Position numbers and translations under genes: made by a program. The notes beneath the pieces were generated by a model that was not told where the DNA came from, did no database searches, and saw only the letters and a list, made by a program, of their open reading frames with translations. Of a DNA stretch of 41,165 nucleotides, positions 7,741 to 16,055 are shown piece after piece. Origin of the DNA: Caldilinea sp. CFX5 (GTDB lineage: Bacteria; Chloroflexota; Anaerolineae; Caldilineales; Caldilineaceae); assembly GCA_021405325.1 (NCBI GenBank), contig QWII01000120.1:1-41165 (forward strand). Reading direction: 5' to 3'. Each line of letters opens with the position of its first letter. The stretch's first letter is position 1.

Positions 7741-9309
7741 ATGATTGCCCAACGTTTTTTCCTGCTTCTGCTCATCCTGGGCGCCTTTGCCTGGCGCGTC
7801 GATGGGTTAACGAATCAAAGTCTCTGGCGTGATGAGGTGGATGCCATCTACTTCGCGCTGCGCACTCTGCCTGATACGCTGGCCATGTTTGGCGCAATGG
7901 CGCAAAATGGCGTCCTCTATTTTCTCTCACTGCGTGTTTGGTTCCATCTAGCCGGCGCCACGGAATTTACCCTCCGCTACATCTCGGTGCTGGCCGGTGT
8001 GCTGACTGTCCCGCTGACCTGGCAGGTGGCGCGCCGGTTGCTCGGCAGCCCCACGCCAGCGACGCAGCGCTTCAACGTGACCGAACTCATGCCGCTCCTA
8101 GCGGCGCTCCTGCTGGCCGTCAATCCCTATCAACTTTGGTACGGTCAAGAGGGCAAGATGTACACGCTGATGACGGCCCTGATCCTCCTGGCCCATTGGT
8201 GCTGGCTGACAGGCGTTCGCCGCGGCGGGTGGCGCATCTGGCTGCTCTATCTGATCACAGTCAGCCTCGCCTTGTACATCCATCTGTTAAGCATAATTAT
8301 TATTCCGTTGCACCTGCTCTGGTTTCTCATTGCTTGGCCGCAAAGCCGGCGCCACTGGCGGGGCTATGGCCTGGCGTTGGCCGGTTTAACGTTGCCCTAT
8401 CTGCCCTTTGTCTGGTGGCAGTGGGCCATGCTCACCTCCGCTGATAAGCTGACCGGCTTTAGCTTTACCCCGTTGCCTGAGATGCTCCACGGCCTGTTGA
8501 TGAGCCACAGCTATGGCCTGTTGCCGCCGCCACCGATTTTTCGGCTCTTGCCGATCTTTTTTCTGGGCGCTGTCGGCTTGTTATTGGGCGCCGGCGCCCT
8601 TGCCGAGCGTCAGACAACGGATCTATCGAGCGCCCTTGGTGCAGGGCGACGCTATCTGCTCCTGGTAAGCTGGCTCCTGGCGCCGATTGTGACCATCTAT
8701 GCGCTGAGCCTGCGCCAGCCGGTCTACACCGACCGCTACATTATCTGGATCGCGCCGGCGGCGATGATTTTGCTGGCGCTGGGGGTGCAGACGCTTTATC
8801 AAAATACGGGGCGCTTGGCGTTGCCGTTGATCGTGATCCTCCTGCTCTACACGGTCGGTCTCTGGCTGCAAATGGGCTGGCGACAGAAGACCGAGACGAT
8901 TAAGTATGATCTGCGCAGCGCCATCACCTATGTCGCCGAACGGCGCGCGCCGGGAACGTTGCTCATTTTGCAAATCCCCCATCTGGAATATAGCTATCGC
9001 TACTACACGAGTGACTTCCTGCCGGGGCTTTTTGCCCGCAGTGACGCCCACCTGGGTTGGTGGGCCAGCGGTTTATGGACCAACGCTGGTCTGGCCGATG
9101 CCCAGGCGCAAGCGGTGGCCGACCAGGAGATGCAAACGATGACTGCCGGTCTCCAAGAATTCTGGGTGTTGAGCAGCGAAGTGGAAATGTGGGATGCCCG
9201 CCACTTGATGGACAACTGGCTCAACCAACATGCACGTCTGGTGGAAGCGGCAGAGTTTCACGGCGTCCACGCCCGTCACTATCAACTGCTGCCCGGAGGC
9301 CAACCATGA
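7741..9309 (+). CDS. Membrane glycosyltransferase, family 39 / ArnT-like
   Basis: A polytopic membrane protein of 522 residues with about ten or more hydrophobic helices. Its N-terminal signature LWRDEVDAIY has the acidic pair Asp31-Glu32 in the first extracytoplasmic loop, as in PMT/ArnT-type (GT-C) enzymes that use lipid-linked sugars. The next loop has the family's usual NGVLYF and EFTLRYIS stretches. The C-terminal 150 residues look soluble and lie outside. It starts 2 nt after the surface protein and overlaps the patatin gene by ATGA, so all are likely co-transcribed. Glycosylation of the Thr-rich neighbours is an attractive inference but unproven. Family call is firm; sugar and acceptor are unknown. 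Confidence 0.85.
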   Translation: MIAQRFFLLLLILGAFAWRVDGLTNQSLWRDEVDAIYFALRTLPDTLAMFGAMAQNGVLYFLSLRVWFHLAGATEFTLRYISVLAGVLTVPLTWQVARRLLGSPTPATQRFNVTELMPLLAALLLAVNPYQLWYGQEGKMYTLMTALILLAHWCWLTGVRRGGWRIWLLYLITVSLALYIHLLSIIIIPLHLLWFLIAWPQSRRHWRGYGLALAGLTLPYLPFVWWQWAMLTSADKLTGFSFTPLPEMLHGLLMSHSYGLLPPPPIFRLLPIFFLGAVGLLLGAGALAERQTTDLSSALGAGRRYLLLVSWLLAPIVTIYALSLRQPVYTDRYIIWIAPAAMILLALGVQTLYQNTGRLALPLIVILLLYTVGLWLQMGWRQKTETIKYDLRSAITYVAERRAPGTLLILQIPHLEYSYRYYTSDFLPGLFARSDAHLGWWASGLWTNAGLADAQAQAVADQEMQTMTAGLQEFWVLSSEVEMWDARHLMDNWLNQHARLVEAAEFHGVHARHYQLLPGGQP

Positions 9310-10211
9310 AAAGCGACAACGACCTGAGCCAACGGTTGCTTTGGGAGAAGCCGCCGCGTCCACAACATGTTGGCTTAGTTCTCGGTGGCGGCGCTGCGCG
9401 CGGCATGGCCCATATTGGCGCCCTCGAAGCGCTGGAGGCGCATGGCGTGCGGCCTGATTTTATTGTCGGCGCCAGTGCTGGTTCGCTGGTGGGTGGTCTC
9501 TATGCCGCGGGTCTGTCAACGGCCCGGATGCGCATGTTGGCCCACCAGATCAAATGGTGGGACATTAGCTGGTTGCCCATGAGCGTCAGTTGGTCAACGC
9601 TGGCCGCGCTCACCACGCCGTTGGGCATCCTGGATCTGGACCGCCTGAGCGGCTGGATTCGCAAAGTGCTGGATGCTGATCCCCATTTTCATGAGTTACA
9701 GATTCCCTTTGCCGCCATCGCCACTGATATTGCCAGCGGTCAAAGCATCATGCTCAATGATGGCCCGATTGCGCCGGCGATTCGGGCTAGTTGCAGCGTC
9801 CCCGGCATCTTCACGCCGGTGCGGCGTAATGGCCGGCTGTTGGTCGATGGCGGGGCCAGCAATAATCTCCCTGTCTCCGCTGTGCAACAGATGGGCGCCG
9901 ATTATGTCATCGCCGTCGATCTGCTGCCCGCCATGAGCAGCCCGACCGTCGAGCCGAAAAACGTGGTCGAAGTGTCCATCACTGCCCTCTATGCCTTGAT
10001 TCGGGCAGCGCAGGTCGATATGCCGCTGGCCCATTGTGTCATTCAACCCAATGTCGGCCACATCGGGCTATCCGATCTGGCGGCGGTGGAAGAGTTGATC
10101 AGTGCCGGCTATCAGGCGACCATGCAGCGGATGCCGGAAATTTTGGCCGCACTGGGCCGGGTGACGAACCCAAAACAAGCCGCCTTTTCTGAGTCTGATG
10201 AGTTAGGCTAG
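9306..10211 (+). CDS. Patatin-like phospholipase (RssA/YchK type)
   Basis: A cytosolic serine hydrolase of 301 residues with the patatin Ser-Asp dyad. The oxyanion loop GGGAARG (28-33 region), the nucleophile elbow GASAG with Ser57 and the catalytic Asp181 in VDGGASNN are all present. Length and motif spacing match bacterial RssA-like lipases acting on acyl lipids. The ATG at 9306 overlaps the glycosyltransferase stop as ATGA, indicating translational coupling; longer readings upstream run through the neighbour in another frame and are not real. The physiological lipid cannot be inferred. Family assignment is secure. Confidence 0.93.
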   Translation: MKSDNDLSQRLLWEKPPRPQHVGLVLGGGAARGMAHIGALEALEAHGVRPDFIVGASAGSLVGGLYAAGLSTARMRMLAHQIKWWDISWLPMSVSWSTLAALTTPLGILDLDRLSGWIRKVLDADPHFHELQIPFAAIATDIASGQSIMLNDGPIAPAIRASCSVPGIFTPVRRNGRLLVDGGASNNLPVSAVQQMGADYVIAVDLLPAMSSPTVEPKNVVEVSITALYALIRAAQVDMPLAHCVIQPNVGHIGLSDLAAVEELISAGYQATMQRMPEILAALGRVTNPKQAAFSESDELG

Positions 10212-10375
10212 TTTGCATTTGCCGGGTAAATCGGCTACGATTCAGGGAATGGTGTATCACCAACATTTACGACTATACTCTCGACTGCCATTGATGAGAA
10301 TCAAAACGCACCAAATACACAAATGCGCGATTTTCATTGATGAGCGAGCCGAGGAAATCAACGAAGGAGCCAACA

Positions 10376-11122
10376 GTGAGTTCATCAATTCGCGTGACGG
10401 TGTGGAATGAATTCCAACACGAAAAAGTCCACCAAGCGGTTATCGACGTTTATCCCAAGGGCATTCACACGGTGATCGCCGACGGGCTACGGAAGCATGG
10501 GTTTGAGCATGTGCGCACCGCCACCCTTGACGAGCCGGACCATGGCCTGACCGAAGAAGTGCTGGCGCAGACCGATGTGTTGACCTGGTGGGGTCACATG
10601 GCGCATGGCAAGGTGGATGACAAGATTGTTGAGCGTGTCCACGCCCGTGTGCTGGAAGGCATGGGCTTGATTGTTCTCCACTCCGGCCATCACTCCAAAA
10701 TTTTCAAGAAGCTCATGGGCACCACCTGTAGCCTGCGCTGGCGCGAAGCCGGTGAAAATGAGCGCATCTGGGTCATCGAGCCGAGCCACCCCATTGCCGA
10801 TAACCTCGGCCCCTATATCGACATTCCCGAAGTGGAGATGTATGGCGAACACTTCGACATTCCTGCCCCGGATACGCTGGTCTTTATCAGTTGGTTCAAG
10901 GGCGGCGAAGTCTTCCGCAGCGGCTGCTGCTACAACCGTGGGCGCGGCAAGGTCTTCTATTTCCGCCCCGGTCATGAGACCCACCCGATCTACTATCAAG
11001 CTGAAGTGCAACAGGTGATTGCCAACGCCGCCCGCTGGGCTGCGCCAAGCAAGGGCTTTGCATTCGCCTATGGCGGCGGCAAAGCGATCAACGCCAAAGT
11101 GCCGTTGGAAAAGCTGGACTGA
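10376..11122 (+). CDS. ThuA-like (trehalose utilisation) domain protein
   Basis: A 248-residue protein of the ThuA family, with a class I glutamine amidotransferase-like fold, found in bacterial sugar-use loci. Visible signatures are [11 protein letters not shown] at the start, [22 protein letters not shown] and a C-terminal [14 protein letters not shown]; the His-rich centre is typical. The GTG at 10376 is chosen because AAGGAG lies 6 nt upstream; an in-frame ATG at 10340 has no such site. The family is linked to trehalose and other keto-sugar metabolism, but the exact reaction is not settled. A 164-nt spacer with the direct repeat CATTGATGAG separates it from the patatin gene, and a hairpin follows 8 nt after the stop. 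Confidence 0.88.
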   Translation: MSSSIRVTVWNEFQHEKVHQAVIDVYPKGIHTVIADGLRKHGFEHVRTATLDEPDHGLTEEVLAQTDVLTWWGHMAHGKVDDKIVERVHARVLEGMGLIVLHSGHHSKIFKKLMGTTCSLRWREAGENERIWVIEPSHPIADNLGPYIDIPEVEMYGEHFDIPAPDTLVFISWFKGGEVFRSGCCYNRGRGKVFYFRPGHETHPIYYQAEVQQVIANAARWAAPSKGFAFAYGGGKAINAKVPLEKLD

Positions 11123-11130
11123 GTGAACTG

Positions 11131-11170
11131 CCCTTCGTATGGGCACGATAGTTCGTGCCCCTACGAAGGG
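11131..11170. repeat. Hairpin after the ThuA-like gene
   Basis: 18-bp arms (11131-11148 and 11153-11170) with one mismatch and a 4-nt loop. The right arm contains GTGCCCCTACG, the complement of a GTAGGGGC-type unit also found at 18255 and 41108. It starts 8 nt after the stop codon and ends 10 nt before the ribosome site of the next gene. Confidence 0.8.
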
Positions 11171-11193
11171 GGTGTTTACCAAAGGAGCAAGTG

Positions 11194-12046
11194 ATGAGCG
11201 TCACCCAACCAATGATTCGGCCCCCAACCTTGGAGACCCGCCACCAAAATGGCGCATCCTTTACCGCGGATTGGCTGCATGATCCGTTGGAGGCGCTAGG
11301 GCGTCCACTTGGCCCTTACACGGTGGACGACATGGAACGGTATTTGCGAACTGTACAACGGCTGGTTGGTGTGGCAGGCAATGGGCGACGCAATTGAACG
11401 AACCGTATTATCAAACCTCCAGGCCATGCTGGATATTTCGGCGCGCAAGCTTGGCTATGGGCAAGCGCTGCCCGATCAGACCGAATGCCGGTTGGATACC
11501 CACAACGACATCATCCCCGACGCCAGTCTGGTTTCGTGGGCGCGGTTGGAACAGGATTTGATTTTGGTGGGTCCCAACCAACGGCGTGTCTTGACCAAGT
11601 GTCCAGAGTTGGTGATCGAATCGCGTTCCCCCTCCAACACGCGCAAAGCCGACCGGCTCAAACGGGCCATGTACTTTGCCAAAGGCACACAAATCGTTTG
11701 GGATCTGGACGAAGAACATGAGTTCATTGATGTCTACTACGCCACGGCGCCAGAAAAAGCGATCCGCTACCGGGTTGGTGACACCATTTCCTGTGATTTG
11801 CTGCCCGGTTGGCGGCGACAAGTGGCCGACATCTTTGCCCGTCGCGTCTCCGCCGAAACCGTCGCCGGTGAGGTTGCGGTCGCCTGGCGTGATGAAGGTC
11901 GTGTCGAAGGTCGTGTCGAAGGTCGCGCCGAACGCAACCGGGAAATTGTCAGTGCCATGCTGGCCGAGGGCATGACCGTTGCCATGATCGCCCGCGTGAC
12001 CGGTTTATCCCACGAAGAGATTACAACGATAGAGGCAAGCCGTTGA
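11194..12046 (+). pseudogene. Uma2-family endonuclease, frameshifted
   Basis: Uma2 (DUF820) proteins are PD-(D/E)XK-fold nucleases of unclear role. The start is the ATG at 11194, 6 nt after AAAGGAG. The first frame gives LGPYTVDDMERY and then loses similarity; the next frame resumes with CELYNGWLVWQAMGD, the family's usual continuation. A shift therefore lies near 11340-11350. The rest is intact: IIPDASLVS, PELVIESRSPSNT and a C-terminal tail with tandem EGRVEGR units and a helix-turn-helix-like end. Either the gene is broken or one or two bases are wrong in the assembly. Its stop overlaps the TTG start of the HAD gene. Confidence 0.8.
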
Positions 12047-12648
12047 TCAAAGCAGTGATTTTTGACATGGGTGGGGTACTGGTGCGCACAGTCGATCCCA
12101 GCAAGCGGGCGGCCTGGGAAGCGCACCTGGGGCTGGCGCCGGGTGATGCTGAACGCATTGTCTTGAACAGCGCAATGGGCAAACAAGCGCAGATGGGCGC
12201 TATCACCACGGAAGCACTCTGGCAGTGGGTGCAGGGCGAGTTTGGCTTTGATGACGCCACCCTGGCCGCCTTTCGCCATGACTTCTGGGCCGGCGATGCG
12301 CTGGACGACGAACTGGTCGATCTGCTGCGCTACCTCCGGCTCAACTACCAGACGGCGCTGCTGAGTAACTTCATGGATGAGTTACAGGAAGTCATCACCG
12401 TGCGCCACCCAATGGCCGACGCCTTTGATCTGGTCGTCGGCTCGGCGTATGAAAAGGTGATGAAGCCGGACGCCCGCATTTATGAACGCACGCTGGCCCG
12501 CCTGGGTCGTCAACCCGCAGAAGCGGTCTTTGTTGACGACATGTTGCACAATATTGAGGGCGCCCATCAGGTCGGTCTGGCAACGATTCATTACCAGGCC
12601 GGCATGGATGTAACGGCGGCGCTGGCGGCATCGGGGTTGCAGGTGTAG
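12043..12648 (+). CDS. HAD-superfamily hydrolase (subfamily IA)
   Basis: A 201-residue phosphatase-like protein. Motif I is FDMGGVL with nucleophile Asp8; the usual second Asp is Gly10, as in the DxGGV subgroup close to the epoxide-hydrolase N-terminal domain and some phosphatases. Motif II is LLSN, motif III the Lys in VMKPD, and motif IV VFVDD. A helical cap follows motif I. The TTG at 12043 overlaps the Uma2 stop (TTGA), which is the only start that keeps motif I complete. Translation may be coupled to the broken upstream gene. Substrate unknown; family assignment firm. Confidence 0.9.
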   Translation: MIKAVIFDMGGVLVRTVDPSKRAAWEAHLGLAPGDAERIVLNSAMGKQAQMGAITTEALWQWVQGEFGFDDATLAAFRHDFWAGDALDDELVDLLRYLRLNYQTALLSNFMDELQEVITVRHPMADAFDLVVGSAYEKVMKPDARIYERTLARLGRQPAEAVFVDDMLHNIEGAHQVGLATIHYQAGMDVTAALAASGLQV

Positions 12649-12651
12649 CCG

Positions 12652-12904
12652 AACACAACAACGGATTCAGATAGGAACGGATTTGTTGCCGTACGATCAA
12701 CAATTTTGGATCAAATGATTGCCGTAACTACCAAGCCACCCCTCCCTAACTAAGGGAGGGAACCATGGTGCGCTCGACAGTTCCCTTCCTTAGCAGGGGA
12801 GGGGTTAGTAGTTACTGATTGTCTTACGTAGAGCGTTCGATAGCCATCATCGGTTCTCTGTGGGGGAAGGCAAATCCGTTCCTATCTGAATCCGCTGTTG
12901 TGTT
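12652..12904. repeat. Nested double hairpin between convergent genes
   Basis: Outer arms of 32 bp (12652-12683 and 12873-12904; one mismatch) start ACAACGGATTCAGATAGGAA. Inside, a second inverted repeat pairs about 12725-12762 with 12781-12814; it is rich in CCCCTCCC and GGGAGGG and has a few mismatches. The outer arm starts 3 nt after the HAD stop and ends 8 nt before the glycosyltransferase stop, so the structure fills the whole spacer. No gene is seen in these 264 bases. Confidence 0.8.
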
Positions 12905-12912
12905 CCGTGTCG

Positions 12913-14193
12913 CTACAGCGCGATCGCGTGCGGCTCGGCGACTTCGCGATAAACATCGACCATACGCGCCGTAATCGCCTCCCAACTATATTGTTTGGCG
13001 TAGGTGCGGGCTTGTTGACCGAGTTTCTGGCGCAACGCTTTGTCGGTCAACAAGACCAACAGGCGAGCGGCCAGCGCTTCCGGGTCACGCGAAGGGACAT
13101 GAAAGCCGGTGACGCCCGGCTGGATCAAATGGGCCAGGCCGCCTACCTCCGAGGCAATAACCGGCGTCCCCATCGCCATCGCTTCCAGGGCGACCATGCC
13201 AAAGCTCTCGTAGTGCGACGGCATGACGACCACCTCAGCGGCGGCGTAGTAATAGGGCAGGATGTCCTGGTCTTTGGCGCCCAGGAAGGTGACGAGATCG
13301 TGAATGCCCAGATCCGTGCGCAACTGTTGTAAGCGAGCCATTTCCGTGTCTAGCCCGTCACGCCAGGGGTCGCCGCCGACAATAGCAAGACAGGTGTTGC
13401 GAATCGCTTCCGGGTGGCGCTCTTGCAAAATGGACATGGCGCGCAGTAGCGTGTCAACGCCTTTGAGCGGTTCAATGCGCCCGACAAAGAGAATGTTGCC
13501 ATCGCCGCAAGGGATGCCAACTTTGGTTTTCGCCGCTTTCTTGTCAATGGGATGAAACCGGCCCAAATCAACGCCGGGCGGGATAACCCGAATTTTACCG
13601 GGGTCGGCGGCATAATAGTCGAGCAATTGCTGCTCTTCGGCAGGTGTAGCGGCAATGATGCGGTCAGCAATCTTGCTGACCCGTGCTTCGCCGTCGAGTC
13701 GATCTTGCGGCGCCCGTTCACTGGCGTCTTGGGCGATCAAATTTTTCATGTGGCCCAGCGTATGAAACATGTGGACAATCGGCGCATGGGGCCAGGCGCA
13801 GCGCAACTGTTCCGCCACCAACCCGGAGAGCCAGTAGTGGCTGTGGATCAAGTCATAATGGATGCCCTCGGCTTCGGCAAAGGCGAGGACGCCTTGCGTA
13901 AACTCATCCAGGTAGTTGCCCACTTCGGCCACGGGGATCGGTTTTTCCGGGCCGGCCGGAATGTGGATCACCCGTCCCCCTGGTCCTAACTCATGTTTGA
14001 TGCGGGGTTGACAATCATCCTGTGACCGGGTAAAGACATCAACTTCGATGCCAAAGCAGCCAAGCTCCCGGCCAAAGTCGCGCACGTAGACATTCATGCC
14101 GCCCGTCTTTTTGCCACCCAGCAGCGCCAGGGGGCAGGTGTGAACACTGAGCATGGCAACGCGGCGAACAGGCGCTGCGAAGTTGTGGTTCAT
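12913..14193 (-). CDS. Glycosyltransferase family 4 (MshA / sucrose-phosphate synthase-like)
   Basis: A retaining GT-B enzyme of 426 residues using an activated nucleotide sugar in the cytosol. The N-terminal domain has LGGKKTGGMNVYVRDFGRELG (glycine-rich acceptor loop, split here for length) and HSHYWLSG. The C-terminal domain has ILFVGRIEPLKGVDTLL and the donor-binding E-x7-E motif in HYESFGMVALEAMAMGTPVI. The GGMNVYV and HSHYW motifs are those of MshA and sucrose-phosphate synthase relatives. It starts at ATG 14193 behind a weak GGGGAA site. It is divergent from a PIG-L deacetylase, the same two families used in mycothiol synthesis, but that link is only suggestive. Confidence 0.9.
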   Translation of the reverse strand: MNHNFAAPVRRVAMLSVHTCPLALLGGKKTGGMNVYVRDFGRELGCFGIEVDVFTRSQDDCQPRIKHELGPGGRVIHIPAGPEKPIPVAEVGNYLDEFTQGVLAFAEAEGIHYDLIHSHYWLSGLVAEQLRCAWPHAPIVHMFHTLGHMKNLIAQDASERAPQDRLDGEARVSKIADRIIAATPAEEQQLLDYYAADPGKIRVIPPGVDLGRFHPIDKKAAKTKVGIPCGDGNILFVGRIEPLKGVDTLLRAMSILQERHPEAIRNTCLAIVGGDPWRDGLDTEMARLQQLRTDLGIHDLVTFLGAKDQDILPYYYAAAEVVVMPSHYESFGMVALEAMAMGTPVIASEVGGLAHLIQPGVTGFHVPSRDPEALAARLLVLLTDKALRQKLGQQARTYAKQYSWEAITARMVDVYREVAEPHAIAL

Positions 14194-14300
14194 GAGAATT
14201 GGTTCCCCTTAGAGTAGAAGGTTTCGCTGTTTTGTTTCGCTAAACAAACCAGCATACTGTAGCACAAATGATTCATAACCGACTGTAAGCAATAAACACA

Positions 14301-15062
14301 ATGCAACCTTTTTACGATGCAATTTATTTGTCACCCCATCTGGACGATGTCACCTTGTCCTGCGGTGGGCAGGTCTTTCAGGCGACCCGTGCCGGTCAAC
14401 GGGTGCTGATTGTCACCATCACCGCCGGCGACCCGCCCAACAACGCGGTTTCCGGCTATGCCCAAAGCCTCCATGACCGCTGGGAATTGGTGGCTGATGC
14501 CGTCGCTGCCCGCCGTGCTGAGGATGAAGCTGCCAACGCCATCCTGGGCGCCGATACGCTGCACTGGTCGCTACCCGATTGTATCTACCGCTATCATCCG
14601 ACCACCGGTGCGCCCTTTTATGTCTCGGACCCTGATATTTTTGGGGAGGTGAATCCGGCTGAATCGGCAGTGGTGACAACCCTGAGCGAACAAATTGCGG
14701 CCTTACCGCCCCATACTCAACTCTATGTACCCTTAACTATCGGCCATCACGTCGATCACCAACTGACCCGGCTGGCGGCTGAACAAGCCTTTCCCCAAGC
14801 CGCGCTTTGCTATTACGAAGATTACCCCTATGCCCAAAAGCCGGGCGCACTGGCTGCGGTAGTCGCAGAGAACAACCTAAGTTGGCAGGCAACTACCGTC
14901 CCGTTGACGGAATCCGCCATTCAGGCCAAAATCGCCGCCATTGCTGCGTTCAAGTCACAGTTTAGCACCTTTTTCCAAGATCTCGCTGATCTGGAAAGGC
15001 AGATTCGCACATTTACGGCCAGCGTCGGTGGTGAACGGCTCTGGCGACGAGGGAGAGATTAA
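14301..15062 (+). CDS. PIG-L (LmbE-like) deacetylase family protein
   Basis: A 253-residue zinc-dependent deacetylase-type protein. The metal-binding motif is SPHLDDVTLSCGG, with His13, Asp15 and Asp16, and the third ligand is likely in IGHHVDHQ. Family members remove acetyl groups from N-acetylglucosamine-linked molecules (GlcNAc-PI, the mycothiol and bacillithiol precursors, some antibiotics). The start is the ATG at 14301, 107 nt from the start of the divergent GT4 gene. The substrate is unknown. The stop codon is inside the first units of a hairpin. Confidence 0.9.
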   Translation: MQPFYDAIYLSPHLDDVTLSCGGQVFQATRAGQRVLIVTITAGDPPNNAVSGYAQSLHDRWELVADAVAARRAEDEAANAILGADTLHWSLPDCIYRYHPTTGAPFYVSDPDIFGEVNPAESAVVTTLSEQIAALPPHTQLYVPLTIGHHVDHQLTRLAAEQAFPQAALCYYEDYPYAQKPGALAAVVAENNLSWQATTVPLTESAIQAKIAAIAAFKSQFSTFFQDLADLERQIRTFTASVGGERLWRRGRD

Positions 15063-15125
15063 AGAGATTGAGAGATTTTGCCGAAGCGCTCAATCTCTTA
15101 ATCTCTTAATCTCTCAATCTCTCAA
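15057..15125. repeat. Hairpin of AGAGATT units after the PIG-L gene
   Basis: The arms are tandem AGAGATTG/AGAGATTA units on the left and AATCTCTT/AATCTCTC units on the right. A perfect core pairs 15065-15077 with 15108-15120. The left arm overlaps the stop codon. The right arm ends about 20 nt before the ribosome site of the next gene. Confidence 0.8.
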
Positions 15126-15158
15126 TTCACGATTTTTCAACCCAAAGGAGTGTATGCA

Positions 15159-15932
15159 ATGGGCTACAGCCTCTGTTCCTACAGTTTCCACCGCACGACC
15201 AAAGCGGGGAATCTCGACATTTTTAGCTATATTGCCTTTTGTAAAGGCGCCGGTTTTACCCAGCTTGATCCCTGGATGTTGCATCTGCAAGCCGGTTACG
15301 ACGACAACGCCTTTCTGGATCGGGTAAAGGCGGCGGCGGCGGCAATGGAATTACCCTTTGGCTGCGTCGCCGTCGATGGCGCCCACATCTACGAGCCGAC
15401 CGCCGAAGCGCGCGCAGCCAATCGCCAACGGGCTTACCGCTGGATCGACATCTGTGAATATCTGGGCGCACCCCAGGTGCGGATCGACGCCGGCGGTCGC
15501 GAAGAGAGCGCCGAGCAGATTATGGACATTGTCGTCGAGGGCTACCAGGACATTATCGCCAAGGCGCGCAACCAGGGCGTCGAGGTGATCATCGAAAATC
15601 ACTGGGGGCCGTTCAAGCACCCGGACAACCTTTACAAATTGCTCGACGCCGTGGATGGCCTGGGCTTGCTCTTCGATTCCTACAACTGGCCCGAAGGGAC
15701 CCACGAGCGCGCCTGGCAACAATATGCCAAGTACGCCCGCCTGACCCACTTCAAAACCTTCGCCTTCGACGCCAATGGCAACGAACCGGAGTGGGACATT
15801 CCCCGCGTCATCGGCATTCTTAAAGCCGCCGGCTATGATGGCGCCTGGGGCATCGAAAGCACCCCCAACGATGGCCGCGAGGCTGATGCAGCGCTGCGGA
15901 CGTTGGCGTTGCTGAAGCGCACACTGGAATAA
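15159..15932 (+). CDS. Sugar phosphate isomerase/epimerase (AP-endonuclease 2 fold)
   Basis: A 257-residue TIM-barrel protein of the xylose-isomerase-like/AP endonuclease 2 family, which includes hexulose and inositol-pathway isomerases and epimerases. Likely metal ligands are Glu in [11 protein letters not shown], Asp in LLFDSYNW, His in [10 protein letters not shown] and Glu in GAWGIEST. The ATG at 15159 is preferred because AAGGAG lies 8 nt upstream; a GTG 9 nt earlier overlaps that site. The gene is followed by a hairpin and then by a Gfo/Idh/MocA oxidoreductase, a frequent partner in sugar or inositol degradation. Substrate unknown. Confidence 0.9.
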   Translation: MGYSLCSYSFHRTTKAGNLDIFSYIAFCKGAGFTQLDPWMLHLQAGYDDNAFLDRVKAAAAAMELPFGCVAVDGAHIYEPTAEARAANRQRAYRWIDICEYLGAPQVRIDAGGREESAEQIMDIVVEGYQDIIAKARNQGVEVIIENHWGPFKHPDNLYKLLDAVDGLGLLFDSYNWPEGTHERAWQQYAKYARLTHFKTFAFDANGNEPEWDIPRVIGILKAAGYDGAWGIESTPNDGREADAALRTLALLKRTLE

Positions 15933-15935
15933 ATG

Positions 15936-16015
15936 ACAAGGTGACAAGGTGAAGGGGTGACAAGGTGATCAGCAATTTCATGATCACCCTGTCACCCTGT
16001 CACCCTGTCGCCCTG
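15936..16015. repeat. Hairpin of GGTGACAA units
   Basis: The left side is tandem TGACAAGGTGACAAGGTG-like units and the right side tandem CACCCTGT units. The best core pairs 15954-15971 with 15981-15998 with two mismatches and a 9-nt loop. It starts 3 nt after the isomerase stop and lies before the oxidoreductase leader. Confidence 0.8.
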
Positions 16016-16055
16016 TTTTCTTGTTGTTTATCACTTATCAATAAAACGGGGAACC

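Noticed and set aside
9057..9305. Upstream extension of the patatin frame
   Set aside because: Overlaps the end of the glycosyltransferase; the ATG at 9306 with ATGA overlap is the natural start.
15936..16015. Tandem units considered as a CRISPR array
   Set aside because: Units are contiguous without unique spacers of constant length and form a hairpin; no cas genes are near.
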